NCBI RefSeq assembly: GCF_001541315.1
Contig: NZ_LMVK01000010.1
Coordinates: forward strand, 61,030-125,029
From: Agrobacterium tumefaciens str. B6
GTDB lineage: Bacteria; Pseudomonadota; Alphaproteobacteria; Rhizobiales; Rhizobiaceae
Reading direction: 5' to 3'
DNA: 64,000 nucleotides
Of this stretch, positions 43,526 through 52,607 are shown piece by piece. Every line of letters starts with the position of its first letter. Position 1 is the stretch's first letter. Made by a program: the position numbers and the translations under genes. A model generated the notes under the pieces. The model made no database searches, was not told the origin of the DNA, and saw only the letters and a program-made list of their open reading frames with translations.

Positions 43526-44542
43526 TCAGGGCAGGAAGGCCAGCAGCCGTCTTTCATCCGCCCTGAGGCCGGAGACGGGTTTTGCCCCGACCTTCAGGAT
43601 GCGGCCAAGCTTCTTCCGCGCTTTCTCCTCCGTGGCGATATCGAGAACGGTGGGATGCACATAGCTCTTGCGGCAGATGGCGGGCGTATTGGAAAGCTCG
43701 ACCGCCGCCGCCTGGCACATGCCTTTTATGCTCGGTTTTTCACCTGATGCCACATGCTCCATTGCGTTGCAGAAGGCCGCGAGCGTTCCACCCCAGGTGC
43801 GGAAGGTCTTGGCGGAAATGCCGGTGCCGCCGATGCGCGAGAGGTAGGCATTGAGATCGCTGGAATCGACCGAATGCACCCGGTTTTCGCTATCCTGCCA
43901 GACGAAGAGTTCCTTGCCGGGCAGATCGGCGATCTCCTCGAGGATTTTCTGCAGGCGCGGGTGGCGCAATTGCCGTCTCACCTTTTGCCCGCCCTTGGCG
44001 GCGAAGCGGAGTTCGATGGTTTCACCGAAGGAAACGTGGCGCTTGAGCAATGTCGTTGCGCCATAGGTGCCGTTGGTTTCGAGATAGGAGCGGTTGCCGA
44101 CGCGCAGATAGGCGGCATCGAGCAGCAGCGTGAGCGCGGCAAGCGTCATCTCCTGCCCGTGATCCTGCTTTTCGATATCGGCGATGGCGCGGCGGCGGAT
44201 GGCGGGCAGCGCCTTGCCGAAGCTTTTGAGCTGAAAGAACTTCGTTTCGCCCCTGAGCGCGTGCCAGTCGGGGTGATAACGATACTGTTTTCGCCCGCGT
44301 GCATCAAAGCCGGTTGCCTGCAGATGCCCTGATGGGTCGATGCAGATCCAGACGTCCTTATAGGCGGGCGGCACACCGAGCGATTTGATGCGTTTCAGTT
44401 CGACGCTGTCGGAGAGAAGCTCGCCGCCCGGCAGGCGGTAACAGAAACCGCGCCCGCGTTTTTCGCGGGAAATACCCGGCTCCTGATCGTTGACATAGGC
44501 AAGTCCGATTTTGGCAAGAAGGCGGGTGGGCGGTTGTGGCAT
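43526..44542 (-). CDS. DNA topoisomerase IB (poxvirus/bacterial type)
   Basis: The 338-residue enzyme has the topoisomerase IB N-domain (GRGFCYRLPGGELLSDSVELKRIKSLGVPPAYKDVWI), the central GHDQ-like basic patch (RKQYRYHPDWHALRGETKF) and the catalytic region SAKTFRTWGGTL, with the nucleophilic Tyr in AICRKSYVHPTVL. It relaxes supercoils of both signs by a 3'-phosphotyrosine. Its stop is 3 nt from the response-regulator stop on the other strand. Confidence 0.92.
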   Translation of the reverse strand: MPQPPTRLLAKIGLAYVNDQEPGISREKRGRGFCYRLPGGELLSDSVELKRIKSLGVPPAYKDVWICIDPSGHLQATGFDARGRKQYRYHPDWHALRGETKFFQLKSFGKALPAIRRRAIADIEKQDHGQEMTLAALTLLLDAAYLRVGNRSYLETNGTYGATTLLKRHVSFGETIELRFAAKGGQKVRRQLRHPRLQKILEEIADLPGKELFVWQDSENRVHSVDSSDLNAYLSRIGGTGISAKTFRTWGGTLAAFCNAMEHVASGEKPSIKGMCQAAAVELSNTPAICRKSYVHPTVLDIATEEKARKKLGRILKVGAKPVSGLRADERRLLAFLP

Positions 44543-44581
44543 TGTTTTTTCCGGCAGGTTTCACGCTGCGGCAAACGAAAA

Positions 44582-44609
44582 ACAGGCCGCCTTCGTTCCG
44601 GCGGCCTGT
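44582..44609 (-). terminator. Rho-independent terminator after the sugar dehydrogenase gene
   Basis: ACAGGCCGCC and GGCGGCCTGT form a perfect 10-bp stem around an 8-nt loop; on the minus strand the stem ends in TTTT. It begins 21 nt after the dehydrogenase stop at 44630. Confidence 0.82.
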
Positions 44610-44629
44610 CGTTCCGGTCGTTAGTTTTC

Positions 44630-45859
44630 TCAGCCGGCCTTGGCGATCCGCAGAATCTGCGATTCACCGCCACCACGCTCTTCAGTCACGGCATAAACCG
44701 CACCATCAGGCCCGACCTTCACGTCGCGGATGCGCGCCTCGAGGGGCAGACGGCTTTCGGTCGCGACCTTGTCGCCGTCGATGTGCAGGATCACGAGACC
44801 CTGGCTCACCAGACCGCCGACGATGAAGGCGCCCTTCCATTCGGGAATCAGGTCGCCATCATAATAGGCCATGCCGGAGGGGCCGATGACCGGGTCCCAA
44901 TAATAGACCGGCTGCTCCATACCTTCTTTGGCGGTAGCGCCTTCGCCAACCGAGCGGCCGCTATATTCGATGCCATAGGTGATGACTGGCCAGCCGTAAT
45001 TCAGGCCCGCTTTTGGCAGGTTCAGCTCATCGCCGCCCTTTGGTCCGTGTTCCACGGTCCAGAGCCTGCCCTGACCATCAAGTGCCGAGGCCTGCAGGTT
45101 GCGGTGGCCATAGCTCCATATTTCGGGAAGGGCGTTCTGCTGGCCGGCGAAGGGGTTGCCTTCAAAGGCCTTGCCTTCAGCATCGATGCGGAAGACCTTG
45201 CCAAGCCCGCTCGACAGATCCTGCGCCTGCACGCGCGGCTTTGAATCCGAGCGCTCGCCGACGGTGACATAAAGCTCGTTGTCAGGTCCGAAGACGAGGC
45301 GCGAGCCGAAATGCTTGTCGCCGTCATAGGTCGGCATCTGGCGGAAAATCACCGAGACATTTTCCAGTTTCGTCGCGCCGCCATCTTCGGTCAGCTTGGC
45401 CGACGCGACGGAGGTGCCGTTGCCACCATCGCGCGGTTCGGAAAAGGAGAAGAAGATGGTGCGCGATGTTTCGAAATCGGGCGCGAGCGCGATGTCGAGA
45501 AGTCCGCCCTGTCCGTCGGACGCCACCTCCGGTACGCCGGCAATCGCCGGGCCGGCCTTGCCGTCGGCGACGATATGCATGGCCCCTTCCTTGGCGGCGA
45601 CAAGCATGCGGCCATCCGGCAGGAATTCCATGGACCACAGGTGCGGCAGCCCCTCGGCGACGATGGTTTTTTCGATATTCGGCTGGGAGGCGGCCTGCGG
45701 CGCGCGTGTCTGGCCCTCAAAAGCCGGCTTCTGATCCGGCGCATTCGGCCGTTTCGTTTCGGCAGCCGGGGCGGTCTGGGCGTGTGCAGCGCCGGCAAAG
45801 GGCACGGCGAGCAGCGCACACAGGATCGTCGAACTCAGAAATCGGTTGTTGTGGAACAT
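44630..45859 (-). CDS. PQQ-dependent soluble sugar dehydrogenase (YliI/Asd-like)
   Basis: The 409-residue protein has a signal peptide (FAGAAHAQ) and a six-bladed propeller of the soluble glucose/aldose dehydrogenase family. Key strings are GLPHLWSMEFLPDGRMLVAAKEG, LLDIALAPDFETSRTIFFSFSEP, FGSRLVFGPDNELYVTVGER, WSYGHRNLQ and EHGPKGGDELN. It should oxidise aldose sugars in the periplasm with PQQ. Start at 45859 follows GGGAG 4 nt upstream. A further open frame to 46186 lacks homology. Confidence 0.88.
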   Translation of the reverse strand: MFHNNRFLSSTILCALLAVPFAGAAHAQTAPAAETKRPNAPDQKPAFEGQTRAPQAASQPNIEKTIVAEGLPHLWSMEFLPDGRMLVAAKEGAMHIVADGKAGPAIAGVPEVASDGQGGLLDIALAPDFETSRTIFFSFSEPRDGGNGTSVASAKLTEDGGATKLENVSVIFRQMPTYDGDKHFGSRLVFGPDNELYVTVGERSDSKPRVQAQDLSSGLGKVFRIDAEGKAFEGNPFAGQQNALPEIWSYGHRNLQASALDGQGRLWTVEHGPKGGDELNLPKAGLNYGWPVITYGIEYSGRSVGEGATAKEGMEQPVYYWDPVIGPSGMAYYDGDLIPEWKGAFIVGGLVSQGLVILHIDGDKVATESRLPLEARIRDVKVGPDGAVYAVTEERGGGESQILRIAKAG

Positions 45860-46042
45860 GGGTCTCCCTTCCATCGTTACATCAGGCAGAGAACCATTTG
45901 GGGAGGATTTCGTTTCCTGCGATAGTTTCAAGAAAACTTGATCGGTCCGTGTGCAGGCTGCACGCTCTTTTCTCATCCATGCGAATTCATAGGGAACCGC
46001 AAGGCGTGAGCGGCGTTTGGCCTCTGTTATGAGGAGGGCGCC

Positions 46043-46228
46043 ATGCAGATCATCGACAACAAGACCATAGACGGCAACAGAACCAGACCGATCCTGAACG
46101 TCGCGGAATTCTGCCGGCGTTACCGGCTGGACAAGGCGGAGGAGGCCCGTCTCAGAAAGCTGTTCGGCGAGTTCGCCTCGCGGCACGAGCTTTTGATGAA
46201 TGCGCAGCGCAAGCCGAGCTTCCGCTGA
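46043..46228 (+). CDS. Conserved small protein, 61 residues
   Basis: A strong ribosome site (GAGGAGG, 5 nt upstream of ATG) supports this short frame, which fills the gap between the dehydrogenase promoter and rsmJ. The sequence is hydrophilic and helical (NVAEFCRRYRLDKAEEARLRKLFGEFASRHELLMN). It ends 1 nt before the convergent rsmJ stop. Similar small proteins occur in rhizobia as far as I recall; function unknown. Confidence 0.68.
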   Translation: MQIIDNKTIDGNRTRPILNVAEFCRRYRLDKAEEARLRKLFGEFASRHELLMNAQRKPSFR

Positions 46229-46855
46229 TCATTCCTCCTCGTCGAGAGATTTTCCGAAGATCATGAAGACATCATAACGGGTGTTTTTTCCCATTATTTG
46301 ATGCGAAGGCTTGCGAATGCCCGGCATCGGCTCGGCGCGCAGGGGCCATTTCAGAACCACCCGTTTCGTCGCATTCTCCAGTGCAGCCTCCATCAGCTGC
46401 ACCTGGTCCGGGTCGGCGCCAACCAGTTCTCTCAGCACCCGCATCTCCTTCTTCACCAGCGCCGTGTTGTGGCGCGGCGGATGCATGGGGTCGACAATCA
46501 CCACCTCGGGTGAAAGCTCTTTCAGCAGATAGCGTGAATCGCCGTTGAGCAGCGTCATGCGCGCTGCCGCCTCGGCGTAGGCGCCGCCCGCTTCCAGGGC
46601 GCGGCGAATGCCATCGGCGAGATGGGCATGCATTTCCGCTGAGCGTTCGATGAGGGTGACGTCAGCCCCGAGGGATGCGAGCAGGAAGGCATCGCGCCCC
46701 AACCCGGCCGTGGCATCGACGATTTTTGGCGTTCGGCCTTTGGTGAAACCCGCGGCCTTGGGCAGAGCCTGTCCGCGCCCTTCGTCGGAGCGGAAACGGT
46801 GGCCCACCGCACCGCCGACAAAATCCACCACGAAGCTTTCTTTTTGTTCCTTCAT
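46229..46855 (-). CDS. rsmJ: 16S rRNA m2G1516 methyltransferase RsmJ
   Basis: The 208-residue class I SAM methyltransferase has family landmarks: FVGGAVGHRFRSDEGRGQALPKA at the N-terminus, motif I VDATAGLGRDAFLLASLG, VTLIERS and the catalytic-region VVIVDPMHPPRH. It methylates guanosine 1516 of 16S rRNA. Start at 46855 is 8 nt after the upstream pseudouridine synthase stop, so the two genes are co-transcribed. Confidence 0.9.
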   Translation of the reverse strand: MKEQKESFVVDFVGGAVGHRFRSDEGRGQALPKAAGFTKGRTPKIVDATAGLGRDAFLLASLGADVTLIERSAEMHAHLADGIRRALEAGGAYAEAAARMTLLNGDSRYLLKELSPEVVIVDPMHPPRHNTALVKKEMRVLRELVGADPDQVQLMEAALENATKRVVLKWPLRAEPMPGIRKPSHQIMGKNTRYDVFMIFGKSLDEEE

Positions 46856-46863
46856 CTGCGACC

Positions 46864-47532
46864 TCAGAACGGGCAGGGCACGGTATAGGTGACGTCACGC
46901 CCATCCGGATGGCGGAAGCCAACCTCCTGCGCATGCAGCATCAGGCGCGGTGCGGCAGCGAGCGCCTTACCCTCGGCATAAAATTCATCGCCGAGAATGG
47001 GGTGGCCAAGCGCCTTCATATGCACCCGCAATTGGTGGGTGCGGCCGGTGAGGGGGGTCAGCGCCAGCCGCGTTGCCGGAAGCGGCAAACGTTCCAGCAC
47101 CCGCCAAAGGCTCTGCGCGGGCTTGCCGTTTTCGTGGTCGACCCGGTGGCGGGGCTTGTTTTCGGGATCGATGGCGAGTGGCAGGGTCACTTCCCCCGCC
47201 TCTCCGGCAACCTCCCCCCAGACAATGGCGACATAGGATTTGCGCGTCTGGCGGTTTTCAAACTGCGACGCAATCGCCGCATGCGCCCTGCGGTTCAGGG
47301 ACATCAACACGATGCCTGACGTGTCCTTATCCAGCCGGTTGATCATCAGCGCTTTCGGGAACTGTTTCTGCACACGCGCCATCAGGCTGTCGGAAAGCGC
47401 CGGATCGCGCCCCGGCACGGAGAGAAGTCCGCTCGGCTTATCCAGCACCAGCAGGTCCTCGTCGCGGTGCACGATGGTGAGCCAGGGGTCGAGTGGCGGA
47501 TTATAGACGGGGTTGGAAAGCTCGGATGACAT
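46864..47532 (-). CDS. RluA-family RNA pseudouridine synthase
   Basis: The 222-residue enzyme has the RluA catalytic motif with Asp in INRLDKDTSGIVLMS, the N-terminal VLDKPSGLLSVPGR and the C-terminal LTGRTHQLRVHMKALGHPILGDEFY. The small size without an S4 domain fits RluA or TruC-type enzymes. It modifies uridine in rRNA or tRNA; the exact site cannot be read from sequence. Confidence 0.9.
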   Translation of the reverse strand: MSSELSNPVYNPPLDPWLTIVHRDEDLLVLDKPSGLLSVPGRDPALSDSLMARVQKQFPKALMINRLDKDTSGIVLMSLNRRAHAAIASQFENRQTRKSYVAIVWGEVAGEAGEVTLPLAIDPENKPRHRVDHENGKPAQSLWRVLERLPLPATRLALTPLTGRTHQLRVHMKALGHPILGDEFYAEGKALAAAPRLMLHAQEVGFRHPDGRDVTYTVPCPF

Positions 47533-47571
47533 GGCGCTTCCTTAGCACGAATTGCACATTCGGACAGGCCG

Positions 47572-48159
47572 CTAGTCGGGAATATGGAGATTGACGCGCC
47601 CGCTGGTCAGGTCGCTCAGAAGCCGGGTGAGCCGTTCGGCTTCCTCGACCGGAACCGAGAGCAGCATATCCGCGCCGGTGCCGGTGAAATCTTCCCTTTC
47701 CATCCGCAGGTTCTGGGTGGCGGACAGGCGTGATTTCACCAGCGCCAGATCGGAGAAGGGGCAGCTCAGCGTGGCGCTGACATAAGCGATGACCGGTGAC
47801 GTCTCGCCTAACCGCAGGCAGGCCGCCGCCGTGCCGCCATAGGCGCGCATGAGCCCGCCGCTGCCGAGGAGAATGCCGCCGAACCAGCGGATGACGAGAA
47901 CCGCGACATTATCCAGCGCCTGGCCGTCGATGGCCTGAAGGATCGGTTTCCCGGCCGTTCCCGAGGGTTCGCCGTCATCGCTGAAACGATAGGTCTGGCC
48001 GCTTCGCCATGCCCAGCAATTATGGTTCGCGTCGGGATCGGAATGCGCCGCGAGGAAGTTCTTCGCATCCTCTTCGCCCGTCACCGGCGCGGCAAAGGCG
48101 ATGAAGCGGCTTTTCTTGATATCCTGCGAAAAGGAAACGGGGCGGTCGAGCGTGAACAT
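47572..48159 (-). CDS. IMPACT (YigZ/UPF0029) family protein
   Basis: The 195-residue protein has the IMPACT N-domain (SFSQDIKKSRFIAFAAPV, NHNCWAWRSG, RFSDDGEPSGTAGKPIL, VLVIRWFGGILLGSGGLMRAYGGTA) and a small C-terminal domain. The family is widespread; YIH1 and IMPACT inhibit Gcn2 in eukaryotes, while the bacterial role is unclear. It lies 39 nt upstream of the RluA-family gene on the same strand, and the minus-strand set may be one unit. Confidence 0.9.
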   Translation of the reverse strand: MFTLDRPVSFSQDIKKSRFIAFAAPVTGEEDAKNFLAAHSDPDANHNCWAWRSGQTYRFSDDGEPSGTAGKPILQAIDGQALDNVAVLVIRWFGGILLGSGGLMRAYGGTAAACLRLGETSPVIAYVSATLSCPFSDLALVKSRLSATQNLRMEREDFTGTGADMLLSVPVEEAERLTRLLSDLTSGRVNLHIPD

Positions 48160-48212
48160 GGGCGTTTCAATAACGCATATATTCGCATGCGGAAATCGGT
48201 ATAAGGCTCGGA

Positions 48213-49457
48213 ATGGCGAAGATGGCGATGGAGAAGGTTTTGAGCAAGGCGAGGCAGGTTGCTGTTATCGGCGGCGGGCCGGCGGGACTGATGGCGGCCG
48301 AGGTGCTTTCGGCGGCGGGCCATGCCGTGACGGTGTTCGAAGCGATGCCGACCGTGGCGCGCAAATTGCTGATGGCCGGAAAATCCGGCCTCAACATCAC
48401 CCATGCCGAAGACTACGACAGTTTCCGTCAGCGGTTTGGCGAGGCGGAACCACGGCTGCGTGCCGCCCTCGATGATTTCACCCCCGATATGTTGCGCGAC
48501 TGGGCGCAGGGGCTGGGGCAGGAGACCTTTGTCGGCACCTCGGGCCGGGTGTTTCCCACGGTCATGAAGGCCTCATCGCTGCTGCGGGCATGGCTCGCCC
48601 GGCTGGAGGCGCAGGGCGTAACCATCCGGACGCGGCATCGATGGACGGGGTTTTCCGGCGAGCACCTGGGTTTTTCGACCCCGGGGGGCGGGGTCACTAT
48701 CAAAGCCGATGCCGTGCTGCTGGCGCTGGGCGGTGCCAGCTGGCCGCGTCTCGGCTCCGATGCCGCATGGGTTCCGGCGCTTGCGGCCAAAGGCGTCGAG
48801 CTCTCCCCGTTCCGCCCGGCCAATTGCGGTTTCGACGTTGACTGGAGTGATGTCTTCCGTGAGCGTTTTGCGGGTGAAGCGGTGAAATCCACGGTCACCA
48901 TTTCGCCGGCAGGAGCCTTTCAGGGCGAATTCGTGATAACAAAGCATGGCATTGAGGGCAGCGTGATCTATGCCCATTCCGCCGCCCTGCGCGACCGGCT
49001 GGAACAGGCGGGCAAAGTATCGCTCGCGATTGATCTTGCACCGGCACGTACGGTGGAACGTCTCAGCCTCGATCTGGGGAAGCTCGGCCGGAAGGAGAGT
49101 TTTGCAAACCGTATGCGCAAGGCGGCCGGCTTATCGGCTGTGAAGGTCGGGCTTCTGCGGGAAATATTTCCCGATATCGCCGCCATGCCGGACGAGTTTG
49201 TCGCCGCGAGAATAAAACATGCGGAGATACCGCTTTTGCAGGCGAGACCGATTGCCGAGGCGATTTCGTCGGCCGGCGGTATTGCCTGGAGCGGCCTTGA
49301 TGAAAGCTACATGCTGGAAAGGCTCCCCGGCATATTCGCTGCCGGGGAAATGCTGGATTGGGAAGCGCCGACCGGCGGTTATCTGCTCACCGCCTGTTTC
49401 GCCACCGGCAAGGCCGCCGCGAAGGGCATGGCCGGGTGGCTTGAAGGCTCAGCCTGA
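48213..49457 (+). CDS. BaiN-like FAD-dependent oxidoreductase (TIGR03862-like)
   Basis: The 414-residue flavoprotein has an N-terminal dinucleotide fold (VAVIGGGPAGLMAAEVLSAAGHAVTVFEAMPTVARKLLMAGKSGLNITH), the central region FVGTSGRVFPTVMKASSLLRAWL and the C-terminal FAGEMLDWEAPTGGYLLTACFATGKAAAKGM, all of the HI0933/BaiN family. No substrate is known. Start codons ATG at 48213, 48222 and 48228 compete. Its end overlaps the convergent ABC ATPase by 9 nt. Confidence 0.85.
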   Translation: MAKMAMEKVLSKARQVAVIGGGPAGLMAAEVLSAAGHAVTVFEAMPTVARKLLMAGKSGLNITHAEDYDSFRQRFGEAEPRLRAALDDFTPDMLRDWAQGLGQETFVGTSGRVFPTVMKASSLLRAWLARLEAQGVTIRTRHRWTGFSGEHLGFSTPGGGVTIKADAVLLALGGASWPRLGSDAAWVPALAAKGVELSPFRPANCGFDVDWSDVFRERFAGEAVKSTVTISPAGAFQGEFVITKHGIEGSVIYAHSAALRDRLEQAGKVSLAIDLAPARTVERLSLDLGKLGRKESFANRMRKAAGLSAVKVGLLREIFPDIAAMPDEFVAARIKHAEIPLLQARPIAEAISSAGGIAWSGLDESYMLERLPGIFAAGEMLDWEAPTGGYLLTACFATGKAAAKGMAGWLEGSA

Positions 49458-50510
49458 GAGCCGTTCCGCCGCGCCCGCTTCCTCACCCGAGGCGGTCCTG
49501 ACGAGGCAGCGCATGATGGCGTCGGTGGTGACGGCGCCGAGCGCCTTGCCATTTTCTCCAACGACCGTGGCGCTGCTGACATTTTCCCGGACGAGCGCGC
49601 GCAGGCCCTCTTCAACCGTCATATCCGCATCGAGCTGAAGCCGCGACTGGCCGGAAAACTCCGGCTGCACGATGGCGCCGAGGCGAATGACCCTGCCGCG
49701 ATTGACCTCCTCGACGAAGGCCTCGATATAACTGTCGGCCGGCGACATGACGATTTCGGCTGCCGTGCCCTGCTGGATGATTTCGCCATCGCGCAGAATG
49801 GCGATCTTGTCGCCCAGCCGCAGCGCCTCGTCGAGATCGTGGGTGATGAAGACCACGGTCTTTTTCAATTCCTTCTGCAGTTCCAGAAGCACTGTCTGCA
49901 TGTCGACGCGGATGAGCGGATCGAGCGCAGAATAGGCTTCGTCCATCAAAAGGATTTCGGCATTATTGGTGAGCGCCCGCGCCAGACCCACACGCTGCTG
50001 CATGCCGCCGGAAAGCTGGTTGGGATAATGGTTGGAGAAGCCTTCCAGCCCCACGCGCCTGATCCAGACTTCCGCCCTTTCCTCCCGCTCGCGCTTGTCG
50101 ACGCCCTGCACTTCAAGGCCATAGACGACATTCTGCAGCACGTTGCGGTGCGGCAAGAGGCCGAATTTCTGGAACACCATTGCCGTCTTGTGGCGGCGAA
50201 ATTCCAGCAGGTCCGCTTCGTTGAGGCGACAGACATCGGTGCCGCCATAGAGGATTTCGCCGGCGGTCGGGTCGATCAGCCGGTTGACGTGGCGGATCAG
50301 CGTCGATTTGCCGGAGCCGGAAAGGCCCATGATAACGGTGATCTGCCCGCCCGGCATGGTGATGTTGATATCACGCAGGCCGAGCACGTGGCCATGTTTG
50401 GCATTGAGATCCGCCTTGGACATGCCGGCCTTGACGGGGTCGACATAGTCGGCCGCCTTGGGGCCGAAAATCTTGTAGAGGCTGCGAATTTCGATCGATT
50501 GACTAGCCAT
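49449..50510 (-). CDS. Glycine-betaine/proline-type ABC ATP-binding protein
   Basis: The 353-residue ATPase of the ProV/OpuA family has Walker A (GLSGSGKST), signature LSGGMQQRVGLARAL, Walker B LLMDEAYSALD and H-loop FITHD, and a C-terminal CBS-like segment (ADMTVEEGLRALVRENVSSATVVGENG) as in osmoregulated members. ATG at 50510 overlaps the permease stop by 8 nt. Its family makes quaternary-amine uptake likely. Confidence 0.9.
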   Translation of the reverse strand: MASQSIEIRSLYKIFGPKAADYVDPVKAGMSKADLNAKHGHVLGLRDINITMPGGQITVIMGLSGSGKSTLIRHVNRLIDPTAGEILYGGTDVCRLNEADLLEFRRHKTAMVFQKFGLLPHRNVLQNVVYGLEVQGVDKREREERAEVWIRRVGLEGFSNHYPNQLSGGMQQRVGLARALTNNAEILLMDEAYSALDPLIRVDMQTVLLELQKELKKTVVFITHDLDEALRLGDKIAILRDGEIIQQGTAAEIVMSPADSYIEAFVEEVNRGRVIRLGAIVQPEFSGQSRLQLDADMTVEEGLRALVRENVSSATVVGENGKALGAVTTDAIMRCLVRTASGEEAGAAERLSG

Positions 50511-51390
50511 GCGCCACTTCCCGGTGTTTTTGCAGGCGAAGGCCATAGGCCTGGCTGATGCGGTCGAAGATGATGGCGATGCCGACGATGGCAAGCCCGT
50601 TGAATACGCCGAGCGTGAAATACTGGTTGGCGATGGCCTTCAGCACCGGCTGGCCAAGACCCTGCACGCCGATCATCGAGGCAATGACGACCATGGCGAG
50701 CGCCATCATGATGGTCTGGTTGATGCCGGCCATGATGGTGGGGAGTGCGAGCGGCAGCTGCACCTTGAAAAGCTTCTGGCGCTTCGAGGAGCCGAAGGCA
50801 TCGGCAGCCTCCAGCACGTCGTGGTCGACCATGCGGATGCCGAGATTGGTGAGCCGGATCATCGGCGGAATGGCATAGATGACGACGGCGATGACGCCAG
50901 GCACGCGGCCGATGCCGAGCAGCATGACGACGGGAATGAGATAGACGAAACTCGGCATCGTCTGCATAACGTCGAGAACGGGATTGACCACGCTCTGCAG
51001 GCGGTTGGAGCGCGCCATGGCGATGCCGATAGGCAGGCCGACGACGATGGACAGCACCGCACAGACGAAGATCATCGAGACCGTCTTCATCGTGTCTTCC
51101 CACATGCCGAACCAGCCGATGGCGAAGAGAATGCCGCAACACAGCGAAACAATGGTGGCGCTGCGGCTGCCGAACCAGGCGAGCGCGGCGACAATAAGAA
51201 TAACGACCGGCCAGGGTGCGCCGATCAAAAGCCTTTCCGCCCAGATGAGGAAGCTCTGAAGGGGGGTAAACAGCCCCTCGATTGCGCCGCCATAGGTTCG
51301 GGTAAAAGCCCGGAACCCCTCGTCGATGACTTTTTTCAGCGCGCGCAGAGCATCGTCATTCATGGTCGGAAATTTGAAAAGCCATTCCAT
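50503..51390 (-). CDS. Glycine-betaine/proline-type ABC permease
   Basis: The 295-residue permease of the ProW family has about six to seven helices and the conserved loop GLPIGIAMARSNRLQSVVNPVLDVMQTMPSFVYLIPVVMLLGIG, then EAADAFGSSKRQKLFKVQLPLALPTIMAGINQTIMMALAMVVIAS. ATG at 51390 has GGAG 8 nt upstream. It sits 218 nt after the binding-protein gene in the order binding protein, permease, ATPase. Confidence 0.9.
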   Translation of the reverse strand: MEWLFKFPTMNDDALRALKKVIDEGFRAFTRTYGGAIEGLFTPLQSFLIWAERLLIGAPWPVVILIVAALAWFGSRSATIVSLCCGILFAIGWFGMWEDTMKTVSMIFVCAVLSIVVGLPIGIAMARSNRLQSVVNPVLDVMQTMPSFVYLIPVVMLLGIGRVPGVIAVVIYAIPPMIRLTNLGIRMVDHDVLEAADAFGSSKRQKLFKVQLPLALPTIMAGINQTIMMALAMVVIASMIGVQGLGQPVLKAIANQYFTLGVFNGLAIVGIAIIFDRISQAYGLRLQKHREVAHG

Positions 51391-51608
51391 ATCCTGTTCT
51401 CCATGACGAACCGGAGGCGGGGATCGATGTCCTCCGCGCTCCGGGAGCAAAATCGCCAGAGCGCCGCGCATCCTTCAGGACGCAAGGCGGAACGCTCTGT
51501 TGAACCGGCGCATCGCCACCGAAAGCCTTGGGCATTTCGGAGCCGGTGCGGGCGCGGCGTCGCCGCTGGCGAACGCCGGTTGCCGGGCAGATATGTAAGG
51601 ACCGGCTT

Positions 51609-52607
51609 TTAAAGGGCGGCCTTGACCTTTTCCGCGACCTCCGGAGAAACCCAGCCCGTCCAGAGAGCTTCGTTTTCCTTCAGGAACTGCTTGGCGCCAT
51701 CTTCGCCGGTCGCCTGGTTATCCGTCATCCAGGCGATCAGCTTGTTGACGGTCGCGTTGGTCCAGGCGCGTTTGTTGAGATAGTCCATGGCGGGGCCGGC
51801 ACGATCGGCAAAGGACTTGCTGACCAGCGTCTGCACGTCGTCCACCTGCCATGCGTTCGGCTTCGGGTCCGGACAATCGGCAACCGAGGTGCAGCGCTTC
51901 CATTCTGCCGCATCATAGTCCGTGCCGAATTCGAGCTTTACCATCTCATATTTGCCGAGCAGCGAGGTGGGCGCCCAATAATAGCCGACCCATGGCTGCT
52001 TGGCTTCGTAAGCCTTGGCGATGGAACCGTCGAGACCTGCGGCGGAGCCGGTGTCAACGAGGGTGAAGCCGGCCTTTTCACCGCCGAAAGCCTTGAACAG
52101 CTGCGCGGTGACGACAGTGCCGCCCCAGCCCTGCGGGCCGTTGAACACGGCGCCCTTCGACTTGTCTTCCGGCGACGGGAAGAGCTCGGGATGTTTGAAG
52201 AGGTCCGGAATGGTCTTGAGATCGGGATTGGCATCTGCGAGGTATTTCGGGATCCACCAGCCCTGAACAGCGCCATCGGAAAGAATTTTTGCGGCCGCGA
52301 CCACTTTGCCGCCTTCCAGACCCTGCTTGACGATTTCCGGCTGCAGGCTGACCCATGCCTCGGGGGCAATATCCGGCTGGCCTTTTTCGGCCATGGAGGT
52401 CAGTGTCGGCACGGTGTCGCCGGTCACGATTTCGGCGGAGCATCCATAGCCCTTTTCAAGAATGAACTTGTCCAGGTTGGCGGCAACTTCGGCGGATTGC
52501 CAGTTCATGCTGGCGATTGTCACGTTTCCGCAGTCGGCAGCATAGGCTGCGCCGCCTGAAAAGGCGAAGCCGGCGGAAAGAATTGTGGCACCCAAAAGTA
52601 TTTTCAT
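51609..52607 (-). CDS. Glycine-betaine/proline-type periplasmic binding protein
   Basis: The 332-residue protein has a signal peptide (AAYA-AD) and a type 2 periplasmic fold. Regions such as NVTIASMNWQSAEVAANLDKFILEKGYGCSAEIVTG, DIAPEAWVSLQP and VGYYWAPTSLLGKYEMVKLEFG are typical of ProX/OpuAC-type betaine binding proteins, whose cage is made of aromatic residues. Start at 52607 has GAGGG 7 nt upstream. Its sequence does not look like ChoX, the choline receptor of rhizobia. Confidence 0.87.
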   Translation of the reverse strand: MKILLGATILSAGFAFSGGAAYAADCGNVTIASMNWQSAEVAANLDKFILEKGYGCSAEIVTGDTVPTLTSMAEKGQPDIAPEAWVSLQPEIVKQGLEGGKVVAAAKILSDGAVQGWWIPKYLADANPDLKTIPDLFKHPELFPSPEDKSKGAVFNGPQGWGGTVVTAQLFKAFGGEKAGFTLVDTGSAAGLDGSIAKAYEAKQPWVGYYWAPTSLLGKYEMVKLEFGTDYDAAEWKRCTSVADCPDPKPNAWQVDDVQTLVSKSFADRAGPAMDYLNKRAWTNATVNKLIAWMTDNQATGEDGAKQFLKENEALWTGWVSPEVAEKVKAAL

